From Heterorhizobium halophytocola (lineage in GTDB: Bacteria > Pseudomonadota > Alphaproteobacteria > Rhizobiales > Rhizobiaceae), in NCBI RefSeq assembly GCF_017873095.1, contig NZ_JAGGJU010000006.1:1-64000 (forward strand): a DNA stretch of 64,000 nt, in the 5' to 3' direction. The position numbers were made by a program, and so were the translations under genes. Positions 55,946 through 62,736 of this stretch are shown here, piece by piece. Every line of letters starts with the position of its first letter. Positions within the stretch are counted from its first letter, which is position 1. The notes beneath the pieces were generated by a model. The model did not search any database. It saw only the letters and a list, made by a program, of their open reading frames with translations, and had not been told where the DNA came from.

Positions 55946-56686
55946 ATGGCCAAAACAGTCAGAATTCTGAGTGTGCAATCGGTCGAGCTCAGCCTGGAGA
56001 AGAGCGATCCCGCACGTCTGGTCGTCATAGCCATGGGGATCGCCTCTACGCCGGGCTACACCAATGTCCGGCTCGATAGCCTGGAAGAGGAATTGTCGTC
56101 TGACGGCATTTTCGATCTGGAGTTTGTCGGAGATCCGCCTGATGGGATCGTGATCCCGAAACTGACGCCCGTTGCGGCGTCGATCGTTCTCGACAGGGAT
56201 GTGGACAGGATCGTCGGAGTGCTCGTGCACGCGCGTACGAACCAGCTGCTGCAGCTTCTGTCGCGCGACCCCCTGACCGAGAAGACGCTGGCACTCGGTG
56301 AAGAGATGCTGACGACGTTTGCGCTGGGTGAGGAAAATCCCACGACGCTCGCATTCGGGGAGGAGACGCCGTCGACCCGGGCCATCGGTGAGGAAGATCC
56401 GTCCACCCGTGCACTGGGCGAAGAGGATCCGACGACACTGGCGCTCGGTGAGGAGGGGGGCGGTTCCACCGCCGCAGTCGGCGAAGAATTTCCAAAGACC
56501 CTTGCCCTTGCCGAGGAGGGGCCAAAAACCCTCGCGCTCGCAGAAGAGGGGCCGAAGGGCATCGTCGGCGAAAGCGGTCCGGTTGCGCTCGAGAAGCTCC
56601 CGGGAATTGAGAACAAGACACTCGGAAGCGAGATATTCGATCCGCAGTCGCCTCTGGTCCTTCGCGGCCCGTTCGGAGTGCGCTGA
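55946..56686 (+). CDS. Graspetide (omega-ester peptide) precursor, plesiocin-like, with nine decapeptide repeats
   Basis: A 246-residue protein in three parts. Residues 1-108 form a leader that looks like a folded beta-rich domain. Residues 111-201 are nine near-identical repeats, ten residues each (one has eleven), of the form [TSK]T-x-A-x-x-EE. Residues 202-246 are a tail. Repeats 2, 3 and 6 carry TT, repeats 4, 5 and 7 carry ST, and repeats 1, 8 and 9 carry KT. In every repeat the spacing is hydroxyl-hydroxyl-x4-EE, which is the core motif TTxxxxEE of plesiocin, where an ATP-grasp enzyme makes two nested Thr-to-Glu ester bonds per repeat. The gene for such an enzyme follows after two bases. 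The ATG at 55946 follows GGGGAGG; a TTG at 55907 is in frame but lacks a site. No cysteines are present. Product and bioactivity are unknown. Confidence 0.8.
   Translation: MAKTVRILSVQSVELSLEKSDPARLVVIAMGIASTPGYTNVRLDSLEEELSSDGIFDLEFVGDPPDGIVIPKLTPVAASIVLDRDVDRIVGVLVHARTNQLLQLLSRDPLTEKTLALGEEMLTTFALGEENPTTLAFGEETPSTRAIGEEDPSTRALGEEDPTTLALGEEGGGSTAAVGEEFPKTLALAEEGPKTLALAEEGPKGIVGESGPVALEKLPGIENKTLGSEIFDPQSPLVLRGPFGVR
56276..56548 (+). repeat. Nine 30-bp coding repeats of the precursor core
   Basis: The core codes for TEKTLALGEE, MLTTFALGEE, NPTTLAFGEE, TPSTRAIGEE and related units in unbroken register; one unit (seventh) has an extra Gly. Synonymous differences between units are frequent, so the repeats are not newly amplified and have been kept similar at the protein level. 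Confidence 0.9.
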
Positions 56687-56688
56687 GG

Positions 56689-57624
56689 ATGGCTGCGCCT
56701 CGGGTGCTGATCGCCGGCGGCGCCCGGGACCCTTGCCTCGCGCGGCTGAAAGCCAGGGCCGACCGGCGCGGCATAAAAGCCCTGATGCTGCTGCACGACG
56801 ATCAGACCGAGTGTGCCGTGCGGATCGACGAACAGGGCATGCTCTTCGTCGATGATCGGGAGGCGGCGGTGGATGCCGCATTCGTCCGGTGCGACGTCTT
56901 CGGCTCCAGTCGCAGGGAAAGTCTCGCTGCGCTGCCGCGCGGCCAAAGCTGGTTTTCCTTCGCCGTCGGCTGGCTGGCCGGGCGACCGGACATCGTCATG
57001 TTGAACCGCGGCATGCAGATTTTCGCCGGCATGAAGGTCACGGATCTTTCGCTGGCGAGAGAATGCGGTCTTGCGACGCCCCGCAGTCTGGTCACCAACG
57101 AACGCGCGGCGATCGAGGCATTTTCTCAGGCGGTAGGTCCATGCGTTGCCAAACCGGTCAATGGTGGCGCCTATTGCAAGGAGCTCGACGAGGCGCTTCG
57201 CGACGCGCCTTCGCGGGATGGATGCCTGCCGCTCCCGGCATTCGTGCAGGAGCGGCTGATCTATCCGGAATACCGGCTCTACCGCATCGGTCGGTCCTAC
57301 ACCGTCTTCCGGGTCGAAAGCGAAACGCTGGACTACCGTATAGACAATCGTGCCGCGATGACGATCGTCGAGCCTGCGGGATCGCCCGTCGAACCGCTGT
57401 TGCCCGCCTGCGAGATGATGTGCGACCGGCTGGGGCTGGATTTCTGTGCCTTCGACCTGAAGACGCGCGCATCCGACGGCGCGCTCTGTTTTCTGGAGGT
57501 CAATACGGGGCCGATGTTTGCCGTCCACGATCACGTCAGCGATGGGCTGATCACCGACCTCATTCTGCATGAGCTGCTGCAGGGCGAATTCCAGGGAAGA
57601 GAGAGGCTGGCAAGGACCGGATGA
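56689..57624 (+). CDS. ATP-grasp ligase, graspetide macrocyclase-like
   Basis: A 311-residue RimK/MvdD-like ATP-grasp enzyme that would activate Glu side chains of the precursor with ATP and join them to Thr or Ser hydroxyls. An N-terminal domain (1-95) is followed by the ATP-grasp fold: PCVAKPVNGGAY supplies an ATP-binding Lys, FVQERLIYPEYRLYRIGRSY the hinge, and FDLKTRASDGALCFLEVNTG the metal-binding Asp, Glu and Asn, with GPMF following as in MvdC/MvdD/PsnB-type ligases. The ATG lies two bases after the precursor stop, so the two genes are translationally coupled. No transporter or peptidase gene is adjacent. RimK-type protein-tagging enzymes are the alternative, but the repeat precursor argues for graspetide synthesis. 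Confidence 0.82.
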   Translation: MAAPRVLIAGGARDPCLARLKARADRRGIKALMLLHDDQTECAVRIDEQGMLFVDDREAAVDAAFVRCDVFGSSRRESLAALPRGQSWFSFAVGWLAGRPDIVMLNRGMQIFAGMKVTDLSLARECGLATPRSLVTNERAAIEAFSQAVGPCVAKPVNGGAYCKELDEALRDAPSRDGCLPLPAFVQERLIYPEYRLYRIGRSYTVFRVESETLDYRIDNRAAMTIVEPAGSPVEPLLPACEMMCDRLGLDFCAFDLKTRASDGALCFLEVNTGPMFAVHDHVSDGLITDLILHELLQGEFQGRERLARTG

Positions 57625-57666
57625 ACAGTGACAGTCCGGCAAGACGCCCGGCAGGCGGATCGGCGG

Positions 57667-58557
57667 TCACGAGCCCTTGAGAAGCCAGTCGGCGGCAGGT
57701 GCCCATAGCCGGTCGCGGTATTCCTTGCGGAAGAAGCCGAGATGGCCGATGGGGCCGCCGGCCTCCTGCGGTGTAAACCGGCGGCGTTCCAGCGGGGCGT
57801 TGCTGTAATATTTGAGGAGGGCCTCCTCGGCGCGCGGCGTGCCCCAGGGGTCGTCGGTGGCACCGATCGCCAGGATCGGGGTGCGAACCTCGGCAAAGCG
57901 CTGCTCCGCCCGGAGCGACGGATCGGCGAAGAAATATTCCTTGCGCCGCCCCCAGCGTGCCCATTGGCGAAAGACCGTGCCGGGCAGGGCTTCGCCGAGG
58001 CCGACCCAGCCCGGCAGCCGTCCGGTCACCATGGCGATCGGAACGCCGACGAGGTTCATCGTGGCGAAGATTTTCAGCGGCTGTTCCAGATTGGCCCAAT
58101 GGCCGGTCATGGCGGCGACCATCATATAGCGCTGGAAATGATCGTGGCGTTGCCCGAGCCCCAGGGCCTGGCCGCCGAAGGATTGGCTGACGCCAACCAC
58201 CGGGCGCTCCGGTGCCTCCTGTTCCAGCCGGGCGAGGGCGGCCGGGAAATCCTTCTCCGCCCAGTCGAGCATCATCACCGATTGCGTCCAGTCGCGCGGT
58301 GTGCGCGATGCCGCGACGCCGCGATAGTCATAGGTGAGGGCAGCCCGAAAGCTGCGTTCCGTCACCAGATATTCTGCGAAACGCCGATAGAAGCGCTGCG
58401 CCACCGCGGCTGCCGACGAGATCAGCGCAAGCGGTCCGTCGCCGGTGCCGGTAAACAGCGTGCCGGCCAGCGGATGATCATCGAGTGCCGCGAAGGTGAT
58501 CGGCCTCGTCAGGCACGCGCCGTCCGGCACAGACTGCGCCCTGTCCTCTGTCGCCAT
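57667..58557 (-). CDS. Alpha/beta hydrolase
   Basis: A 296-residue predicted hydrolase. The nucleophile elbow reads VVGVSQSFGGQAL, so the Ser is in Ser-Gln-Ser-Phe-Gly-Gly, and the acidic residue and His are likely in LAIGATDDPWG and GPIGHLGFFRKEY. It resembles uncharacterised serine aminopeptidase-like hydrolases (family S33 layout). It ends head to head with the ATP-grasp gene (42 bp between stops) and is on the opposite strand, so it is not in that operon; a role in releasing or processing the peptide is possible but only a guess. AGGAAAAGCAGCC precedes the ATG. Confidence 0.78.
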   Translation of the reverse strand: MATEDRAQSVPDGACLTRPITFAALDDHPLAGTLFTGTGDGPLALISSAAAVAQRFYRRFAEYLVTERSFRAALTYDYRGVAASRTPRDWTQSVMMLDWAEKDFPAALARLEQEAPERPVVGVSQSFGGQALGLGQRHDHFQRYMMVAAMTGHWANLEQPLKIFATMNLVGVPIAMVTGRLPGWVGLGEALPGTVFRQWARWGRRKEYFFADPSLRAEQRFAEVRTPILAIGATDDPWGTPRAEEALLKYYSNAPLERRRFTPQEAGGPIGHLGFFRKEYRDRLWAPAADWLLKGS

Positions 58558-58781
58558 GGCTGCTTTTCCTCCCCAGGTTCGAGCCCCGCGATAGGATCAC
58601 AATATGACGTGTACGTAAAGGTAAGGAAGTGCGCAGGGACGGCAGTCCCGGCTGCCTCCGACCGGCTGGTTTGCGGCCGTTCCGGTCGAAGTTCATGCTT
58701 TGCAAGATGGGTTTATGCGTCTATAAGCCGCCCAATATTTGGGCCGGTGGAAGAGGCGGTCCGCAACGAATGGTGAGTGAC

Positions 58782-60158
58782 ATGGCACAGAATTGGACCC
58801 CGAGCAGCTGGCGGCAGAAGCCGATCAAGCAGGTTCCGGCCTATCCGGACCAGCAGGCGCTGCGTGACGCGGAAGGGCGGCTTTCCACCTATCCGCCGCT
58901 GGTGTTTGCCGGTGAGGCGCGCCGTCTGAAGAAGCATCTGGCCAATGTGGCGGAAGGCAATGCCTTCCTGCTGCAGGGCGGCGACTGCGCCGAGAGCTTC
59001 GCCGAACATGGTGCCGACACGATCCGCGACTTCTTCCGTGCCTTCCTGCAGATGGCCGTCGTCCTGACCTATGGCGCGCAGCTGCCGGTGGTCAAGGTGG
59101 GTCGCATTGCCGGCCAGTTCGCCAAGCCGCGCTCCTCGGACAACGAGACGCAGGGCGATGTCGAGCTGCCGAGCTATCGCGGCGACATCATCAACGGCAT
59201 CGAGTTCACGCCGGATGCCCGCATTCCCAATCCCGAACGCCAGATCATGGCCTACCGCCAGTCGGCTGCGACGCTGAACCTGCTGCGCGCCTTCGCCATG
59301 GGGGGCTATGCCAACCTGGAAAACGTGCACCAGTGGATGCTGGGCTTCGTCAAGGATAGCCCGCAGGCCGAGCGCTACCGCAAGCTCGCCGACCGGATTT
59401 CCGAGACCATGGAGTTCATGCGGGCAATCGGCATCAATGCCGACAACCAGCCGAGCCTGCGCGAGACGGATTTCTTCACCAGCCACGAGGCGCTGCTGCT
59501 GGGCTATGAAGAGGCACTGACCCGCGTCGATTCCACCTCGGGCGACTGGTACGCGACCTCGGGCCACATGATCTGGATCGGCGACCGGACCCGCCAGGTC
59601 GATCACGCCCATGTCGAATATTGCCGCGGCATCAAGAACCCGATCGGCCTGAAATGCGGCCCGTCGCTGCAGGCCGACGACCTGTTGAACCTGATCGACG
59701 TGTTGAACCCGGCGAACGAAGCCGGGCGCCTGACGCTGATCTGCCGGTTCGGCTATGACAAGGTCGCCGACCATCTGCCGAAACTGATCCGCGCCGTCGA
59801 GCGCGAGGGTCGCAAGGTCGTCTGGTCCTGCGATCCGATGCATGGCAACACGATCACGCTCAACAACTACAAGACCCGTCCGTTCGAGCGCGTCCTGTCG
59901 GAAGTCGAAAGCTTCTTCCAGATCCACCGCGCCGAAGGCTCGCATCCGGGCGGCGTGCATATCGAGATGACCGGCAACGACGTGACGGAATGCACCGGTG
60001 GTGCGCGTGCGCTGTCGGCGGAAAATCTGCAGGATCGCTACCATACCCATTGCGACCCGCGGCTCAATGCCGACCAGGCGCTGGAACTGGCCTTCCTGCT
60101 CGCCGAGCGGATGAAGGATGGGCGCGACGAAAAGCGGATGATCGCCGCCAACGGCTGA
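58782..60158 (+). CDS. 3-deoxy-7-phosphoheptulonate synthase, class II
   Basis: A 458-residue cytoplasmic enzyme that starts the shikimate pathway by joining phosphoenolpyruvate and erythrose 4-phosphate. It belongs to the class II (plant-like) form: [14 protein letters not shown] at the start, [14 protein letters not shown] with the metal-binding Cys, [20 protein letters not shown] and the C-terminal [20 protein letters not shown]. The ATG at 58782 is chosen from the conserved N-terminus; ATG at 58770 is in frame. A terminator follows at 60189. Confidence 0.95.
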   Translation: MAQNWTPSSWRQKPIKQVPAYPDQQALRDAEGRLSTYPPLVFAGEARRLKKHLANVAEGNAFLLQGGDCAESFAEHGADTIRDFFRAFLQMAVVLTYGAQLPVVKVGRIAGQFAKPRSSDNETQGDVELPSYRGDIINGIEFTPDARIPNPERQIMAYRQSAATLNLLRAFAMGGYANLENVHQWMLGFVKDSPQAERYRKLADRISETMEFMRAIGINADNQPSLRETDFFTSHEALLLGYEEALTRVDSTSGDWYATSGHMIWIGDRTRQVDHAHVEYCRGIKNPIGLKCGPSLQADDLLNLIDVLNPANEAGRLTLICRFGYDKVADHLPKLIRAVEREGRKVVWSCDPMHGNTITLNNYKTRPFERVLSEVESFFQIHRAEGSHPGGVHIEMTGNDVTECTGGARALSAENLQDRYHTHCDPRLNADQALELAFLLAERMKDGRDEKRMIAANG

Positions 60159-60188
60159 GCTGTCCCGGGATCGTCCAGATGAAAAAAG

Positions 60189-60215
60189 AAGGCCGGGTTT
60201 TGCCCGGCCTTTTCA
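60189..60215. terminator. Bidirectional rho-independent terminator
   Basis: AAGGCCGGG and CCCGGCCTT form a 9-bp stem around TTTTG, followed by TT on the plus strand and by a T-rich tract (TTCTTTTTTC) on the minus strand. It serves both the DAHP synthase gene and the convergent tadG gene. Confidence 0.85.
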
Positions 60216-60234
60216 ATTGGTGCCACGCGCTTGT

Positions 60235-61962
60235 TCACTGAACCAGAACGGGGTGCTGACAGCTCGCGTAATTGACCGTGACATCGGCTTCGCCGACCTT
60301 GATCCCGAGCGCGAGCAATGTGTTGTAGAGCAGCGCATCGATCGGCCGTGTCAGGTCCGACAGGGTCTCGGCCAGGGCATCCTGCACCTGCTGCGGCGAG
60401 GAGACCTTGAGGCCGCCGAGACGGATATCGGCGTCCAGATTGCTGAGCAGCGATCGCTGCAGCGTCGTCAGCGCATTGGCCGTCGAGACGTTTTTCGTGG
60501 TGTTGTAGGCAATCTCGGTCGGCGTGAAGGTCAGCGTCCTCGGGCTCGCATTGGTACTGCTGACCTCGGCTTTCGCGTCGATATCGATCAGCATGGTGTC
60601 GAGCAGCTTCGCCTTGGTGACGCGGGGCGTCTGGCCGAAATTGGCAAAGGCCGAAGCGTCGACGCGGCCGAGAGCGAGTTCGACAATGCCCGGCACCACC
60701 TCTATGCCGACGGTTGCGGTGCCGCCTGAATAGCAGTCGATGGCCGACAGCCGTGCCTCGGCATGGGCAAGCTCGAGGTAGAGCGGTATGGCAAGCTTGG
60801 TCCCGGTCAGCGCGAGCACGCCGTCGCCGGTGACCTCGACGGCGAGGCGGGTTTGGGCGGTGCGCACTACCGTGCCGACATCCCCGACAGCCGAAGGCGG
60901 GACTGCCTGCGGCGGTTCGCCGATGGCAAGGGTCACCCTGGCGGCCGACAGGCCGGGTAGGGTGGCGCCGAGATCGACCGCGACCTGCCGGCCGTTCTGC
61001 GCAATGCCGCCAAGGGCGGATACCAGATCCAGCGCCTCGATCTCGACGGTATGGGCAGCGGCACTGCCCGGCGCCAGCATGGCAAGCTGGCCGAGGGACA
61101 TGACCCTCGACAGCTTGATCGACGTGGTCGACCGGCCGAGGGCGTCGGCCAGGCGGTCCAGCGCGCGGTTTACGGCAGATGATTGCGCCGATCCGGAGGC
61201 CATCGCCTCGACGATTTGCGGCAGACGAATATCGGCATCCAGAATGTCCTGATAGCTGGCCGCCTGCAGATCCAGTTTCGAATTCAGAGCGTCCAGCATG
61301 TCCAGTGCCGAGACTTCACCATCCGCCAGCTGCTCGTAATCCATGACGTCGAGGTCGATTTTCGTGCCGAGCAAGGCGCTGGTGACCGCATTCAGCACGC
61401 CGCCATGCAGGCTCGCCAGACGGCTGCCGATCGAAAAACCGGCAAGCTTGCGACGCGCGGCGATGCCGCTGGCAGAAAGCAGCGGCGGATCGGCGAAGAC
61501 GGAAGCGAAATGCAGTTGCGCACGCTGGGTAAGGTCGACCCTGACCGCATCCGGGCGGCTCGCTGCCGGACGGAAGCGTTCTTCGACGGTGATCCGGCCA
61601 TCGGGCTCGTAGGTGCCGGTCGTGACGCGGGCGAGGGCGTCGGGCAGCGCTGTGAGGTCGGCCGCCTCTGCCGCGCGGTCCGGCCAGAGAAGCTTCTGGC
61701 CGTCGAGAACCGGCATGTCTATTCCGTTCGCGCCGAAATAGGCAGCGGTTGCCTTTGCCGGCGACGACAGGTCCGAGGCCGCCTGGATCGCGGCGAGGTC
61801 CGCGGTCTGCTGCAGCGCCCGGCGTTGCAGCGTCAGGCCGCCATAGTCGACGCCCAAGGCCAGCGTGCCGATGACGACGGGCAGCAGAAGTGCGGAGGAA
61901 ATGGCGAAATTGCCATCGGTCGCTGCAAGAAGGCGGCGACCTGTCGCGGTGATCCTGGCCAT
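60235..61962 (-). CDS. TadG-like pilus assembly / secreted protein
   Basis: A 575-residue envelope protein. The N-terminal segment DGNFAISSALLLPVVIGTLALGVDYGGLTL is the Tad prepilin-like helix, with the following DYGGLTLQRRALQQTADLAAIQAA typical of TadG. The rest is a long region rich in Ala, Leu and Asp with no von Willebrand-like motif that I can see. TadG and TadE act with Flp pilus machinery, but the remaining tad/cpa genes are not in the window. It lies two bases downstream of the tadE-like gene. Confidence 0.8.
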   Translation of the reverse strand: MARITATGRRLLAATDGNFAISSALLLPVVIGTLALGVDYGGLTLQRRALQQTADLAAIQAASDLSSPAKATAAYFGANGIDMPVLDGQKLLWPDRAAEAADLTALPDALARVTTGTYEPDGRITVEERFRPAASRPDAVRVDLTQRAQLHFASVFADPPLLSASGIAARRKLAGFSIGSRLASLHGGVLNAVTSALLGTKIDLDVMDYEQLADGEVSALDMLDALNSKLDLQAASYQDILDADIRLPQIVEAMASGSAQSSAVNRALDRLADALGRSTTSIKLSRVMSLGQLAMLAPGSAAAHTVEIEALDLVSALGGIAQNGRQVAVDLGATLPGLSAARVTLAIGEPPQAVPPSAVGDVGTVVRTAQTRLAVEVTGDGVLALTGTKLAIPLYLELAHAEARLSAIDCYSGGTATVGIEVVPGIVELALGRVDASAFANFGQTPRVTKAKLLDTMLIDIDAKAEVSSTNASPRTLTFTPTEIAYNTTKNVSTANALTTLQRSLLSNLDADIRLGGLKVSSPQQVQDALAETLSDLTRPIDALLYNTLLALGIKVGEADVTVNYASCQHPVLVQ

Positions 61963-61964
61963 GG

Positions 61965-62381
61965 TCAGAGCCCTCCGATGCGGATCGTCGCATGTCGGTC
62001 GATACGCTGGTTCGGCATGACGAAGGTGTAGAGATTCCAGATCGGCAGGGCCGAGGCGTCGTAGCTGATTGCGACGGTAAACTGATTGGGGCTGTTCCTG
62101 TCGTCGCTGACGCTCACGTGGAACCGGTTCTTGTCGAGAAAGGCATAGTCATCGGCCGTGCCGCGGATATAGTCGTCCGCGAGCCGCGTCCGTTCGCTTT
62201 CCGTCAGGCCGGCAAGGGCGGTACGCGCGGCATCCGCCGTCAGCTGCTGAACGGAGTGGGAGGCTGCCAGATAGATGCCGTAGCCGATCATCGTGAAGAC
62301 GATGAGCAGAAACACCGGCGCGAGAATGGCAAACTCTATCGCGGCGGCGCCCCGGGTGTCTGAAAGGGCTCTCAATCGCAT
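61965..62381 (-). CDS. TadE-like pilus assembly protein
   Basis: A 138-residue membrane-anchored pseudopilin-type protein. The conserved N-terminus is SDTRGAAAIEFAILAPVFLL, where the Glu after the hydrophobic Ala-rich run is typical of TadE, and the helix continues IVFTMIGYGIYLAAS. The rest is a small soluble domain. ATG at 62381 is used because AAAGGAGG lies eight bases upstream, a strong ribosome binding site; the open frame to 62471 does not have one. It is the first gene of a two-gene operon with tadG. Confidence 0.88.
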   Translation of the reverse strand: MRLRALSDTRGAAAIEFAILAPVFLLIVFTMIGYGIYLAASHSVQQLTADAARTALAGLTESERTRLADDYIRGTADDYAFLDKNRFHVSVSDDRNSPNQFTVAISYDASALPIWNLYTFVMPNQRIDRHATIRIGGL

Positions 62382-62736
62382 GGCATCGTCCTCCTTTGTT
62401 AATTTCTTAATTAGGAGAATAAGATGTGCGTGAGATCTTAGAGCCGTGTTTTCAGGAACGTTAAAATGCAAGGATTTCCTGTAGTTTCACGAGATTGTTA
62501 ACAATGCAAAATAATACAAGCATCCGCACCGTACCTCTTGGCCACTACGGTGCTAAGTCCTCGATGCTGATACCGTAGAATTGATCCGTATTGTTATCGC
62601 TTTCGCCGTCTCAATACACACTCTCTATTCGCCGGCATGCAGCATGCAGCGAGCCGCATCTGATCCGTATGCTAATCTATTCTGTTGTATGAAGTCCGCA
62701 ATCAGAATGCATGACCCTGCGCAGGCGCGGCGCTGG
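62382..62736. other. Intergenic region, AT-rich, no gene recognised
   Basis: About 350 bp with lower GC than its neighbours. It must hold the tadE promoter and the 3' end of the sulfatase transcript. An inverted repeat CTACGGT with ACCGTAG lies at 62545-62551 and 62572-62578. No CtrA box with the correct seven-base spacing was found near tadE. Confidence 0.5.

Noticed and set aside
56276-56548. CRISPR-like or simple DNA repeat array
   Set aside because: The 30-bp units are in reading frame, differ mostly at synonymous positions and encode a conserved decapeptide, so they are coding repeats.
56056-57642. 528-codon minus-strand frame over the precursor and ligase, containing Ser/Pro-rich repeats
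   Set aside because: The repeats are the antisense reading of the precursor core. The plus-strand pair has good ribosome binding sites, coupled spacing and clear ligase motifs.
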